Below, piece after piece: positions 34,169 through 44,642 of a stretch of DNA of 64,000 nucleotides. The position numbers were made by a program, and so were the translations under genes. Origin of the DNA: Deltaproteobacteria bacterium (lineage in GTDB: Bacteria > Myxococcota > Myxococcia > Myxococcales > SZAS-1); contig JAFEBB010000019.1 in NCBI GenBank assembly GCA_018266075.1, positions 53,005 through 117,004 of the forward strand. Reading direction: 5' to 3'. Below the pieces are notes generated by a model. The model did not search any database and was not told the origin of the DNA. It saw only the letters and a program-made list of their open reading frames with translations. Every line of letters starts with the position of its first letter. Position 1 is the stretch's first letter.

Positions 34169-35626
34169 ATGCACAAGGGTTCGCTGTCGGCAGGACTTGT
34201 TTACATTTTGGTTTCATTCGCGTTGGGCTGTGGTGCGCCGCAAGCCGTCGATGACGCAGAATCGTCCATCGACGATCGCCCCGCCGAGATCGTCGCGCTC
34301 GCGCCCGTGGAACATCGCGCGCTCTGCGGCCCCGCGGCGCCAGGTCAGATGCGCTGCCATGCGCGGCTGGTGACCGTCGACGGCGGGATCTCACCTGCGC
34401 GCACGGCTTCGGGCCTCACGCCCGCGGATCTGCAGGACGCCTACGCCCTGCCGGTGTCGCTCGGGCGGGGCAAGACGGTGGCCATCGTCGATGCGCAGGA
34501 CGATCCCAGCGCCGAGCGCGACCTCAACCAGTACCGCGTGAACTTCGGCATTCCCGGGTGCACGGGCTCGAACGGCTGCTTCAAGAAGGTGAACCAGCGC
34601 GGCCAGAGGGGCGCGTACCCGTCCGCGGAGCCGGGCTGGGCCGGCGAGATCGCCCTCGACCTGGACATGGTCAGCGCCGCCTGCCCGAACTGCCACATCC
34701 TCCTCGTGGAGGCCGACTCGGCGTCGATGACCGACCTGGGCGAGGCCGTGAACACCGCGGTGCGCCTGGGCGCGGACGCGGTGAGCATGAGCTGGGGCGG
34801 CGCAGAGTCGAGCGGTGACGTGGCGGCGGACGCGCAGTTCCTCGTCCATCCCGGCGTCGCGCTCGTGGCCAGCGCCGGCGACGACGGCTACGGCGTGGAG
34901 TTCCCCGCTGCCTCGCCGCACGTGACCGCGGTGGGCGGGACGAGCCTCGCGCACTCGACCAACGCGCGCGGGTGGATCGAGAGCACCTGGGGCTCCGCGA
35001 GCGGCGCAGGCACCGGCAGCGGCTGCAGCACCAGGCAGCCCAAGCCCGCGTGGCAGACCGATGGCCAGTGCCACAAGCGCATGGTCGCGGACGTCTCGGC
35101 GGTCGCGGATCCCTCGACGGGCGTGGCGGTCTTCGACGGCTACGGCTCCGGCGGCTGGATCGTCGTGGGCGGCACCAGCGCGGCCAGCCCGCTCGTCGCC
35201 GCGACGCTCGCGCTCACCGGCCACAGCACCGACGCGCTCGGCTTCGCCTACCGCAACCGCAACGACTTCTTCGACGTCGCCAGCGGCAAGAACGGCAGCT
35301 GCTCCAGCGCGTCGAGCTACTTCTGCCACGCGCTCGGCGGCTACGACGGCCCCACCGGAATGGGCACCCCCAACGGCACCGCGATGCTGCGCGGCGCGCA
35401 TCCCGTCAGCGGGGGCGGACACGACGCGGGCGGTTGCCAGAGCTGCACCGCGAGCAGCGACTGCGCCCACGGCGAGCACTGCCTGGAGGACACGGCGCAC
35501 TCGAGCGGGAAGTTCTGCGCGCCGGATTGCACGGCGGATCACGCGAGCTGTCCGAGCGGCTATTCGTGCGCGGACTTGAACGGCACGAGCTGGGGCTGCC
35601 GACCCGAGCCGGGCACCTGCAGCTAG
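34169..35626 (+). CDS. Sedolisin (S53) serine-carboxyl peptidase lipoprotein
   Basis: A 485-aa secreted protease. Leader ends SFALGC (lipobox). The subtilisin-like domain has sedolisin acid residues: WAGEIALDLDM gives Glu160 and Asp164, SAGDDG gives the oxyanion Asp238, and GGTSAASP gives nucleophile Ser337. The Glu-Asp-Ser set replaces the Asp-His-Ser of subtilisin and works at low pH. Residues about 425-485 are a Cys-rich tail (CQSCTASSDCAHGEHCLED..CSP). No S53-type propeptide of usual 180-aa length is present; the N-terminal region is short. ATG 34169 has GGGGGG upstream. Confidence 0.88.
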   Translation: MHKGSLSAGLVYILVSFALGCGAPQAVDDAESSIDDRPAEIVALAPVEHRALCGPAAPGQMRCHARLVTVDGGISPARTASGLTPADLQDAYALPVSLGRGKTVAIVDAQDDPSAERDLNQYRVNFGIPGCTGSNGCFKKVNQRGQRGAYPSAEPGWAGEIALDLDMVSAACPNCHILLVEADSASMTDLGEAVNTAVRLGADAVSMSWGGAESSGDVAADAQFLVHPGVALVASAGDDGYGVEFPAASPHVTAVGGTSLAHSTNARGWIESTWGSASGAGTGSGCSTRQPKPAWQTDGQCHKRMVADVSAVADPSTGVAVFDGYGSGGWIVVGGTSAASPLVAATLALTGHSTDALGFAYRNRNDFFDVASGKNGSCSSASSYFCHALGGYDGPTGMGTPNGTAMLRGAHPVSGGGHDAGGCQSCTASSDCAHGEHCLEDTAHSSGKFCAPDCTADHASCPSGYSCADLNGTSWGCRPEPGTCS

Positions 35627-35661
35627 GAGCAGAAACGCGGCGGGCCGGCTATGAATGGCGC

Positions 35662-36183
35662 ATGTCCGAGCCCGCCGTCGCGCCCAAGCCGCTCACCGCT
35701 CGCCTGCGCGGCTGGCTGCTCGACGCGGCGCTGCTCATCGCCGTCCTGGTGGCCGCGCACGTGGTCTTCACGCGCCACGTGGCCCACGGCGTCGCTCCGG
35801 CGTTCGCCGGCACCACGACGGACGGCGCGCCGATCTCGCTCGCCTCGCTGCGCGGCAAGCCCACGCTGGTGCAGTTCTGGGCCACCTGGTGTCCGGTTTG
35901 CCACCAAGAAGACGGCGCCATCGCTTCGCTCGCGACGGACCACCAGGTCATCACCGTGGCCGAGGACTCCGGGGGCGCACCCAACGTCGCCGGCTACCTC
36001 ACCAGCAAGAACCTGCGCTTTCCCGCAATCGCCGACGAGACCGGCGCCATCGGCCGCGCCTTCGGCGTCGATCGCTATCCCACGAGCTTCATCCTCGACG
36101 CGAGCGGCAACGTGCGCTTCGTCGAGGTGGGCTACACCACGGCGATCGGCCTGCGCTTGCGCCTTTGGCTCGCGGGCTTCTGA
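35662..36183 (+). CDS. TlpA/ResA-like membrane-anchored thioredoxin
   Basis: A 173-aa protein with one N-terminal membrane helix (about 17-38) and a periplasmic thioredoxin fold. The redox motif FWATWCPVCHQED gives CPVC and the cis-Pro is in YPTSFIL. Such proteins reduce or shuffle disulfides in periplasmic partners, for example in cytochrome maturation. ATG 35662 is chosen because it matches the family opening; a Shine-Dalgarno sequence is weak. It lies 35 bases after the sedolisin gene. Confidence 0.9.
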   Translation: MSEPAVAPKPLTARLRGWLLDAALLIAVLVAAHVVFTRHVAHGVAPAFAGTTTDGAPISLASLRGKPTLVQFWATWCPVCHQEDGAIASLATDHQVITVAEDSGGAPNVAGYLTSKNLRFPAIADETGAIGRAFGVDRYPTSFILDASGNVRFVEVGYTTAIGLRLRLWLAGF

Positions 36184-36220
36184 CGTTGGTATTAGATTGG
36201 CCGGCCTTCTGGGAGGCGCG

Positions 36221-36928
36221 ATGTCCAAGCCAGGACCGGTCTATCTCATGGCAGGCGCGGGTCCAGGCACCGGGCCGAAGTCCGTGCGCTACCACCGCGG
36301 GGCCGTCGAGGCGACGGGCAAGAAGAAGCCCAAGATCGCCTACGTCGGTGCGGCTGCCGGCGACGCGCTCGCGTTCGAGAAGATGATCAGCACCCTCATC
36401 TTCGGCCTCGGCGCGGACGTCACCTCGGTGAAGCTCACCAAGAAGAAGGAAAAGACCAGCGACCTGAAGAACAAGCTCGCCGACGCCGACCTCATCTTCA
36501 TCACCGGCGGCGACGTGGACGCGGGCATGAAGGCCATCCACGAGCGCGACATGGCCGGCACCTTCCGCGAGCTCCACGCGCAGGGCAAGGTCTTCGAGGG
36601 CGTGAGCGCCGGCTCCATCATGCTCGGCATGCACTGGGTGCGCTTCCCCGAGAGCGGCGACGAGAGCGCCGCCGAGCCCTTCGACTGCATGGGCATCGCG
36701 CCCTTCTCCTTCGACGCCCACGGCGAGAAGGACGACTGGGAGGAGCTCCAGGTGCTCGCGCGGCTGCTCGCGGCGCGGCCCAAGCCGCCCAAGCACGTCT
36801 ACGGATTGGTGTCGGGCACCTGCGGCCTCTGGCAGGCCGACACCTTGAGCGCCCTCGGCGGCGCCTTGAACCGCTACACCGTCGCGCCCAAGCCCGTGCG
36901 CGCGGACGACCTCACGCCGAACGCCTGA
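36221..36928 (+). CDS. S51-family peptidase, cyanophycinase/dipeptidase E type
   Basis: A 235-aa class I glutamine-amidotransferase-like peptidase. The nucleophile elbow is FEGVSAGSIMLG (Ser in GVSAGS). The N-terminal block MAGAGPG and the central LIFITGGDVDAGM (family: ..iftGG.....) support the assignment. The ATG has GGGAGG six bases upstream. Family members remove N-terminal Asp dipeptides or degrade cyanophycin; no cyanophycin synthetase is nearby, so a peptidase-E-like role is more likely. Confidence 0.85.
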   Translation: MSKPGPVYLMAGAGPGTGPKSVRYHRGAVEATGKKKPKIAYVGAAAGDALAFEKMISTLIFGLGADVTSVKLTKKKEKTSDLKNKLADADLIFITGGDVDAGMKAIHERDMAGTFRELHAQGKVFEGVSAGSIMLGMHWVRFPESGDESAAEPFDCMGIAPFSFDAHGEKDDWEELQVLARLLAARPKPPKHVYGLVSGTCGLWQADTLSALGGALNRYTVAPKPVRADDLTPNA

Positions 36929-36946
36929 CTTCCCTGGAGGGGAAAC

Positions 36947-37867
36947 ATGAAGATCGTCACCTCGACCGTTGCCGCGCTCGTGCTGGGCGCCGCGAACCTC
37001 GCGCTCGCCCAGACCGCAGCGCCCACCACGCCCGCCCCCGCTCCCGGCGGCGCCCCGCCCGCGCACGACGCGATGATGATGCACGAGGGCGATCGCTCCA
37101 TCCCAGGCGACAGCCCCATCTTCAAGAACGTGAAGCTCGACATCGTCTACCCCAAGGAGGGCGAGGTCGTCCCCGGGTCGGAGATGGAGATCAAGTTCAA
37201 GCTCACGGGCTATGAGCTGCCGGGCCAGGGCCCGGGGCCGCACGTGCACGTGATCATCGACAACCAGCCCTACCAGCCCGACTACGACGCGACCAAGCCC
37301 TTCAAGGTCACCGGGCTCTCGCCGGGGCCGCACACGCTGCGCGCGTTCCCCAGCCGGCCGTGGCACGAGTCGATCAAGGCGCCGCACGCGTTCGCCATGA
37401 CGCGCTTCTTCGTGGGCAAGAAGGAGGCGGGAAAGAACCTGGCCAACTGGCCCGATCCCAAGAAGCCGCTGCTCACCTACTCCCGCCCCAAGGGCAACTA
37501 CGCCGGCGAGGACGCCAAGAAGGTGATGATCGACTTCTACCTCACCAACGCCAAGCTCTCGCCCACCGGCGACAAGGTGAAGCTCGTGCTCGACGGCGAG
37601 GAGTCGATGCTCACCGAGTGGAAGCCGGTGTGGAAGGAAGGCCTGAAGGACGGCGTGCACAAGATCTCGCTCGACCTGCTCGACAAGAGCGGCAAGCCCA
37701 TCGAGAACGTGTTCAACCACACCGAGCGCGAGTTCACGATCAACGCGGCGCCCAATGCGCCGACGGTGGGCGCGCCGACGACCCCGAACGCGGCCACGCA
37801 GCCCGCCCCGACGCCCGCTCCGGCGCCCGCTCCTCCGCCGCCCGCCGCGCCGCCTGCGGGGCACTAG
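36947..37867 (+). CDS. Secreted protein with Pro/Ala-rich ends, function unknown
   Basis: A 306-aa protein with leader MKIVTSTVAALVLGAANLALA. A Pro/Ala linker precedes a beta-rich domain with GEVVPGSEMEIKFKLTGYELP, GPHVHVIIDNQPYQPDYDATKP and PHTLRAFPSRPWHESIK, the last like DUF4399-type or Ig-like (His-containing, PHVHV) domains. A second half has VMIDFYLTNAKLSP and EREFTINAAPN. The C-terminus is a Pro/Ala tail (APTPAPAPAPPPPAAPPAGH). Probably periplasmic; enzymatic residues are not evident. It lies 18 bases after the S51 gene. Confidence 0.78.
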   Translation: MKIVTSTVAALVLGAANLALAQTAAPTTPAPAPGGAPPAHDAMMMHEGDRSIPGDSPIFKNVKLDIVYPKEGEVVPGSEMEIKFKLTGYELPGQGPGPHVHVIIDNQPYQPDYDATKPFKVTGLSPGPHTLRAFPSRPWHESIKAPHAFAMTRFFVGKKEAGKNLANWPDPKKPLLTYSRPKGNYAGEDAKKVMIDFYLTNAKLSPTGDKVKLVLDGEESMLTEWKPVWKEGLKDGVHKISLDLLDKSGKPIENVFNHTEREFTINAAPNAPTVGAPTTPNAATQPAPTPAPAPAPPPPAAPPAGH

Positions 37868-37900
37868 GTCTCGTGGGAGGCGCTTCCCAGCGCCGATTCC

Positions 37901-38770
37901 ATGCTCCGTCTCGTCCACTTCAGCGACGTCCACGTGCAGGTCGACTACCGGCGCGAGCCCTGGCTCCCGCTCGGCTGGCGGCGTTGGGCGGCGCTGGTGG
38001 AGATGATCGGCATGCGCCGCGAGGCGCGTTACGCCCAGGCCGAGAGCACGCTCGGCCAGCTCGCGAATGAGGCCGTGCGGCACAAAGCGGATCACGTGAT
38101 CCTCTCCGGCGACCTCACGGCGATGGCGCTGAACGAGGAGTTCCGCCGAGCGCGCGTGGCGCTGGAGCCCGTGGCGAAGACCCCGAACTTCTCGGTCATC
38201 CCCGGCAACCACGACGTCTACGCGCGCGACGCGTGGAACGAGGATCGCTTCGGGCAGCACTTCGGCGCGTTCCTGCAGAGCGACTGGCCCGAGTACAAGC
38301 GCGAGGGCGCGTTCCCGTACGTGCACCTCGTGGGCGACGAGGCGGCGGTCATCGGCCTCACCAGCGCGCGGGTGCCGCTCTTTCCCGGCGCGGCGGTGGG
38401 CTGGGTGGGCAAGAAGCAGCTCGACGCGCTCGAGTCGCTGGTGCGCGATCCCCGCTTGAAGGATCGCTTCACGTTCGTGGCCGTGCACCACGCGCCGCTG
38501 AACGCGAAGGGCAAGCCGGACACGCCCACGCACGGGCTCGCCGACGCGCGCAGCTTGATGGACATCGTCCGCGGGCCGCGCTTCGCGGTGCTCTTCGGGC
38601 ACATCCACAAGCGCTACCACCACCCGAGCGACGGCGTGCGGCCGCACTTGTTTGGCGCGGGCTCGTCGACGAGCAAGGGCCACGAGGGCTACTGGCTCTA
38701 CGAAGTGGAGCGCGGCGAGCTCAAGGCGTGGCACAAGCTGCGGATCGGCGAAGATCCGCCGCGGGCATGA
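37901..38770 (+). CDS. Calcineurin-like metallophosphoesterase
   Basis: A 289-aa protein with the full metallophosphoesterase motif set: FSDVHV (residues 7-12), ILSGDLT, PGNHDVY, VAVHHAP and FGHIHK. These ligate two metal ions. Residues between motifs I and III carry YRREPW, a family-specific insertion. Likely substrate (cyclic nucleotide, protein or nucleic acid) cannot be told. It has no signal peptide and is overlapped by the next gene (ATGA). Confidence 0.9.
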   Translation: MLRLVHFSDVHVQVDYRREPWLPLGWRRWAALVEMIGMRREARYAQAESTLGQLANEAVRHKADHVILSGDLTAMALNEEFRRARVALEPVAKTPNFSVIPGNHDVYARDAWNEDRFGQHFGAFLQSDWPEYKREGAFPYVHLVGDEAAVIGLTSARVPLFPGAAVGWVGKKQLDALESLVRDPRLKDRFTFVAVHHAPLNAKGKPDTPTHGLADARSLMDIVRGPRFAVLFGHIHKRYHHPSDGVRPHLFGAGSSTSKGHEGYWLYEVERGELKAWHKLRIGEDPPRA

Positions 38771-38973
38771 TCGAGCAGACGCCGACCTGCGCGGAGCACC
38801 CCGACCAGCACATGATTGGCGCCTGCGCGCGCTGCGGCCGCTTCGTGTGTCCGCTTTGCTCATGCACCGACGTCGCGGCGCAGCGCTCCTGCCTCGCATG
38901 TGGCAAGCGGCGCGAGGGCGATCTGGTGGCGCACCCCGGGCTCGACCTGCTCGCTGCAACTCGGAGCGCGTGA
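38767..38973 (+). CDS. Small B-box-like zinc protein
   Basis: A 68-aa protein. CAEHPDQHMIGACARCGRFVC followed by CPLCSCTD and SCLACG gives a dense Cys/His set like a B-box or DUF-type zinc finger. The ATG overlaps the TGA of the metallophosphoesterase gene (ATGA), so translation is coupled. The role is unknown; small partners of this kind often modify or bind their neighbour's product. Confidence 0.75.
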   Translation: MIEQTPTCAEHPDQHMIGACARCGRFVCPLCSCTDVAAQRSCLACGKRREGDLVAHPGLDLLAATRSA

Positions 38974-39048
38974 GGCGGACTTTCGTTCGCTGATGCCCCT
39001 GCGCGTCACTTCCGCTCGCCCGATGCCTTCGGCTAGCGTCGATGGTTC

Positions 39049-40650
39049 ATGGATCACCGAAAAGACCTCTCCGTCGACGAACTGCGCGCGTTTCACCGCG
39101 TGGCCATCGAGGCCGATCACCTGCTCGAGGAGTGCCTGCGCGACCGGCTCCCGCTGCGCGCCATGCTGGGCCGCTTCCTGCCCGCGCTCGGCGGATGGAT
39201 GGGCGCCAAGGCGGCTCGGCTCACGACGCAAGACGAGCACCTGCAGCACGAGACCTTCGGCTGGGGCGAGAGCGAGCTCTTGCAGCACGCGTCGGAGCGG
39301 ACCGGCGACGGCGTGGTGAAGCTGCCCTCCGGCGACACGCTGGTGTGGCAGCCGCTGGATCTCGCCGGCTCCGAGGTGGGCCGCATCCAGGTGCTCATCG
39401 CCGGCGATCGCACGGGCGACACCAAGATCTTGCGGGTGATGCTCGACGCCGCCTGCGAAGAGCTCGACGCGGTCCTCGCGGGCGTGCACGCGGCCGCGCA
39501 CAAGCAGCGGCTCATCGTGGCCGTCAATCAGGCGCTCACCAACCCGGTCTTCGAGCTGGGCATCGACACCGCGGTGGCGTTGATCCACAAGGAGATCTGC
39601 GTCCCCGAGTTCACGCTGCTCTACCGCGACGCCGTCGACACGCAGCGCTTCCACTACCGCGTGTACGCCCACGGCCAGCTCTGCAACGACAGCGAGCGCA
39701 ACCCGCACCCCGGCATCGAGCGCGGGCTCAAGCGCCACGGCACGCTGCTCCTGGATCCGGATCAGCAGCTCATGCGGCAGACGGTGGGCTACGCGCGCGG
39801 CGTCGACGCGGTGCTCATCAGCGGCATGACCCGCTCGGAGTGGCTCGGAAAGGTCCTCTGCACGGGCGGCGAGCACGGCTTCTCCACCTTCGCGCTCGAT
39901 GTGGTGGAGGTGATGTGCGAGTCCATCGGGCAGCGGCTGGTGGACTTCAACCGCGAGCGGCGGCACCTGGCGCAGTTCTTCGAGGCCAAGGTGATCAGCG
40001 AGCTGCTCCGCGATCCCTCGTACGCCGAGCGCTTCCTCGCGCCGCGCGAGGAGACCATCGCCGTCCTCTACGCCGACATCAACAGCTTCACCAAGATCAG
40101 CGAGCAGGTGCTGGTGGACAGCTCCTCCATCGGCCGCTTCGTCGACCGCTGGAGCGCGGGCGCGGTGCAGCTCTTGTGGGACCACGGCGGCGTCTTCGAC
40201 AAGATGGTCGGCGACTGCATCATCGGCCACTTCGGCCCGCCCTTCTTTCGCGAGCCGCCCGAGCAGCGCGCGCTGAGTGCGGTGAAGGCCGCGCGCGCCA
40301 TCAGCCGCTTCACCGCCGAGCTGGAGAAGGAGCCGCTCTACGAGAAGGTCCCGCAGAGCGGCGTGGTGAAGGGCATGGGCGTGGCCATCGGCTTGAACCT
40401 CTGCGCCATGTCGGTGGGCCTCTTCGGGCCCAACCAGGACTACACGGGCTTCTCCTCGGGCATGAACAGCACCGCGCGCCTGCAGTCGTTGGCCGGCTTC
40501 CGCGAGACGCTGGGCATGGAGAGCTTCTGCGAGGCGCTCGAGAAGACCGGCGACAACGTGCTCCAGGAGCTCAAGTTCGGCGACTGGACGGAGACGCCGG
40601 TGAAGAACGTGAAGAAGCCGCTCCGCTACCGGATGATCCACTTCTCATGA
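39049..40650 (+). CDS. Class III nucleotide cyclase with N-terminal sensor region
   Basis: A 533-aa protein with an N-terminal region (1-320) resembling GAF-like sensor domains and a class III cyclase domain at about 335-530. VLYADINSFTKISEQ carries the first metal Asp, and FDKMVGDCIIGHFGPP the second. Later MGVAIGLNLCAMSVGLFGPNQDYTG contains the expected binding region, with Asn/Ser in the spots where adenylate cyclases usually have Thr/Ala. It may make cAMP or cGMP; degenerate binding residues should be checked. Overlaps the next gene by four bases. Confidence 0.83.
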   Translation: MDHRKDLSVDELRAFHRVAIEADHLLEECLRDRLPLRAMLGRFLPALGGWMGAKAARLTTQDEHLQHETFGWGESELLQHASERTGDGVVKLPSGDTLVWQPLDLAGSEVGRIQVLIAGDRTGDTKILRVMLDAACEELDAVLAGVHAAAHKQRLIVAVNQALTNPVFELGIDTAVALIHKEICVPEFTLLYRDAVDTQRFHYRVYAHGQLCNDSERNPHPGIERGLKRHGTLLLDPDQQLMRQTVGYARGVDAVLISGMTRSEWLGKVLCTGGEHGFSTFALDVVEVMCESIGQRLVDFNRERRHLAQFFEAKVISELLRDPSYAERFLAPREETIAVLYADINSFTKISEQVLVDSSSIGRFVDRWSAGAVQLLWDHGGVFDKMVGDCIIGHFGPPFFREPPEQRALSAVKAARAISRFTAELEKEPLYEKVPQSGVVKGMGVAIGLNLCAMSVGLFGPNQDYTGFSSGMNSTARLQSLAGFRETLGMESFCEALEKTGDNVLQELKFGDWTETPVKNVKKPLRYRMIHFS

Positions 40651-40841
40651 GGCGGCTCGCTCTTCTGGCGCTCGCGCTCGCCGGGTGTCTGTACCCCGTC
40701 AATCCCGACAGCGACTGCCGCGCGCGGGTGGACGCCTGCCTCAAGAACTGCGCGCCGCCCCCGCCCACGGCCACGCCGGTGCAGCCCACCTCCGACGCGC
40801 GGACGCCGTGCGAGCGCGACTGCGAAGCGCTCTGCCACTGA
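40647..40841 (+). CDS. Small Cys-rich lipoprotein
   Basis: A 64-aa protein with leader MRRLALLALALAGC (Cys14), six further Cys and a Pro/Thr linker. The ATG overlaps the cyclase stop (ATGA), so it is translated with the cyclase. Function unknown; it might anchor a protein or be a surface marker. Confidence 0.72.
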   Translation: MRRLALLALALAGCLYPVNPDSDCRARVDACLKNCAPPPPTATPVQPTSDARTPCERDCEALCH

Positions 40842-40886
40842 AACCTTTCGGTTAAGCTTGTCGGGGCTCGACGTCACGCCAGGTGG

Positions 40887-41510
40887 TTACTTCTTCTTGC
40901 GCCGCGTGCCGATGCCCTCGAAGAGCACCTTCACCTGCGTCGCCGCGGCGACCTCGGGTTCAGGCAGCAGCGCGCCATAGCCCGCATTCGACGCGAGACG
41001 CCGCAGCATCACCGGCCCCATCGAGATGGCGAGGCTGGCGATCATCAGCATCGGGAGCGGCAGGTCGTCGCGTGCGCGGCCGGCGATGACCTCGGAGCCG
41101 AGCGCGTCGATGAGCAGCGGAATGTGGGCCTGCTCGCGCGTGAAGCGGGCCACGAGCTTGCGCAGCCGCTTCGACGACACCATCGCCTCGCGCAGGATGA
41201 TGCGCACCACCGCGAACTCGTCGTCGCTCATGCGGTGAATGCGCACCAGCATCTGCTGCAGCCGCGCGTCGAGCGGCCCGTCGCCGCCGAGCCGCTCCGA
41301 GGCCTCCAGCATCAGCTTGCCGTAGACCTCTTCCACCACCGCGAGGAAGAGCGCGTCCTTGGTGGGGAAGTAGTAGCTCACCATGCCCACGCTGGTGCGC
41401 GCGTCCTTGGCGATCTCGCGCAGCGAGGCGCCGTCCACGCCGTGGGCGAGGAAGTGCGCGCGCGCGGCCTTCACCAGGCGCTGCGAGATGTCGCTCCGCG
41501 GGCGCGCCAT
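40887..41510 (-). CDS. TetR-family repressor of the ABC-2 efflux operon
   Basis: A 207-aa regulator with N-terminal HTH (RLVKAARAHFLAHGVDGASLREIAKDARTSVGMVSYYFPTKDALFLAV), typical of the CerR/AcrR-like TetR. The final segment is basic (GTRRKKK). Overlaps the permease stop (TGATG), so it is the last gene of the efflux operon it probably controls, an arrangement usual for exporter regulators. Confidence 0.9.
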   Translation of the reverse strand: MARPRSDISQRLVKAARAHFLAHGVDGASLREIAKDARTSVGMVSYYFPTKDALFLAVVEEVYGKLMLEASERLGGDGPLDARLQQMLVRIHRMSDDEFAVVRIILREAMVSSKRLRKLVARFTREQAHIPLLIDALGSEVIAGRARDDLPLPMLMIASLAISMGPVMLRRLASNAGYGALLPEPEVAAATQVKVLFEGIGTRRKKK

Positions 41511-42666
41511 CAGCCGAGCTTCTTTCGGAACCGCAGCGACGCGGCCGTCACCAGCACCATGAGGATGCACCCGAGCCAGACGAGCTCGATCTGCACGTCG
41601 GCGATGGAGCTGCCCTTGAGCACCACCCCGCGCACGATGCGAAGGAAGTGGGTGAGCGGCAGCGCCTGGCTCAGCCACTGCGCGGCCTTGGGCATGCCGT
41701 CCCAGGGGAAGGCGAAGCCCGAGAGCAGGATGTTGGGGAGGATGAAGAAGAAGCTCATCTGCATGGCCTGCTGCTGCGTCTTGGCGATGGTGCTGAAGAG
41801 CAAGCCGAGCGCGAGGTTCGCGGCGATGAAGAGCGACGCCAGCAGGTAGAGCAGCGGCACCGAGCCCACGAACGGCACGCCGAAGACGAGCCGCCCAAGG
41901 ATGAGCACCAGCGTCATCTGCACGTAGCCGATGCCCACATAGGGCACGATCTTCCCGATGATGAGCTCCACGCGCTTGAGCGGCGAGACGATGAGCTGCT
42001 CCAACGTCCCGCGCTCGCGCTCGCGCGCGACGGCCATGGCAGTGAGCATCACCATGGTCATGGTGAGGATCACGCCGACGAGCCCCGGCACCACGAACGT
42101 CGAGGTCTTCAAGTCGGGGTTGTACCAGGTGACCGGCTCCAGCGAGACCACCGGCTCGATGGCAGGCTGACCCGCGCGGCCAAGACGCTCGACCATCAAG
42201 TCGGCGGCGCGCGCTTGCGCGAGGCCAGCGGCGCTGTCCACGGCGCTCGCCACGGTCTGCGGATCCGTCCCGTCCACCACGAGCTGAAGCGCCGCGGGCC
42301 GGCCCGCGGCCACGTCTGCGCTCCAGCCGGGCGGCACCACCAGCGCGGCCTTGGCTTGCCCGGCGCGCAGCGCGTGGGAGATCTCGTCGTACGAGCGCAC
42401 CTCGCCGCGCAGATCGTAGAAGCCGGTGCTCTGGAGCTGCTGCGCGAAGTCGCGCGAGGCGGCGCTGCGGTCCTGGTCGTAGACGATGGTCGGCACGTGG
42501 CGCACGTCGGTGTCGATGGCGTAGCCGAAGAGCAGGAGCTGCACCGCGGGCAGCGCCACCATCATCGCCATCGTCAGCCGATCCCGCCGGAGCTGGATCA
42601 GCTCCTTCACTGCCAGTGAACCCAGGCGCGTGAGCGACCGGCGGAAGCGGCCCGGGCCTTCGCGGC

Positions 42667-42670
<4 letters not shown>
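41510..42670 (-). CDS. ABC-2 type transporter permease
   Basis: A 386-aa membrane protein with the ABC-2 (YhhJ/YadH-like) layout: one N-terminal helix, a large periplasmic loop (about 45-210), then five helices. GTLEQLIVSPLKRVELIIGK is the conserved ABC-2 motif. It pairs with the ATPase and HlyD-like protein encoded upstream for drug or lipid export. The genes overlap by four bases (ATGA at 42667-42670). Confidence 0.92.
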
Positions 42671-43607
<937 letters not shown>

Positions 43608-43611
<4 letters not shown>

Positions 43612-44582
43612 GGCGCACCGCCCTTCACGTTCGCGAAGGCAGGCAGGCCCGCGCGCAGGCGATGCTCGGGATCCTTCAAAGCCACGCGCACGCGCACCAC
43701 CAGGTTCGGCCGCTCCTTGGGGCTGAAGAGGTAGCGCGGCGTGAATTCGGTGCGCTGACCCACGACCTCCACCGTTCCGGCGAAGGTCAGCCCCGGCTCG
43801 GCGTCGATGTGTACCTCCACCGGCGCGCCCGCTCGCAGGGTGCTTACGCGCGCCTCGGGCACGAAGAGATCGATGTACGGCCGCTCGATCTCAGCGAGCG
43901 TGGCCACGGGCGCGCCCGGGCCGAGCACCTCTCCTTCCTCCGCGTGCGTATCGAGGATGTCGCCGTCGATGGGCGCGCGAAGCACGTGCTCCACCAGCCG
44001 CGCGTCGATGGCCGCGAGCGCCGCCTGGGCTGCCTCGAGCCGGGCCTGGGCGGCGCGCATCTCCTGACTCCGCGCGCCGGCCCGCAGCGCCGCGACGTGC
44101 TGCTCCGCGGCCTCGCGCTCGGCCGTCGCCCGTGCGAGCGCGCCCTCCACGTCGTCGAGCTGCTGCGGCGTGGCCGCGCCGGAGGTGCGCAGATCGCGGG
44201 TGCGCTTCACGTCCTCCGTGAGCGTCGCCTCGGCGGCCTTGGCGCCGCGCACCTGGGCCTCGGCGGCGCGGATGTCCTCGGCGCGGCTGCCGGCATGCAA
44301 GAGATCGAGCTGCGCCTGCGCGGCGGCGACGTCGGCGGCCTGCGCGTCGCGCTGCGGCTTGTCGAGGGTGTCGTCGAGGCGCGCCAGCTCCTGGCCGGCC
44401 TTCACGTGCTCGCCCTTCTGCACCTCCAACTTCGCCAGCCGCCCGCCGAGCTGGAATCCGAGCACGCGCTGGTGCAGCTCCACCACGCCCTGGAGCTCGT
44501 CGCGCTCCGGGTCGGCCTGCTGCGGACACCCCGCGAGCAGCGCGGCGGCCAGGCCCAGCGGCGCGAGGACATTCTTTCTCAT
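43608..44582 (-). CDS. HlyD-family membrane fusion protein, lipidated
   Basis: A 324-aa periplasmic adaptor with leader ending AALLAGC (lipobox). It has a biotinyl-like half (GFQLGGRLAKLEVQKGEHVKAGQELARLDD), a long coiled-coil hairpin (about 85-185) rich in Ala/Glu, then the return biotinyl-like half and a beta barrel. It is of the YbhG/EmrA-like ABC efflux type. I choose the ATG at 44582; an ATG at 44615 would add MRIAIGIIPGR, which breaks the leader. Start of the four-gene operon. Confidence 0.88.
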
Positions 44583-44642
44583 ACGTCCAGGAATAATCCC
44601 GATCGCGATTCGCACGCAAGCGAGGCGCGGCCTTGATCCGGA

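Noticed and set aside
40842..40853. AACC-TTTC-GGTT hairpin between the small lipoprotein and TetR genes
   Set aside because: Only four pairs and no T-run, too weak to call a terminator.
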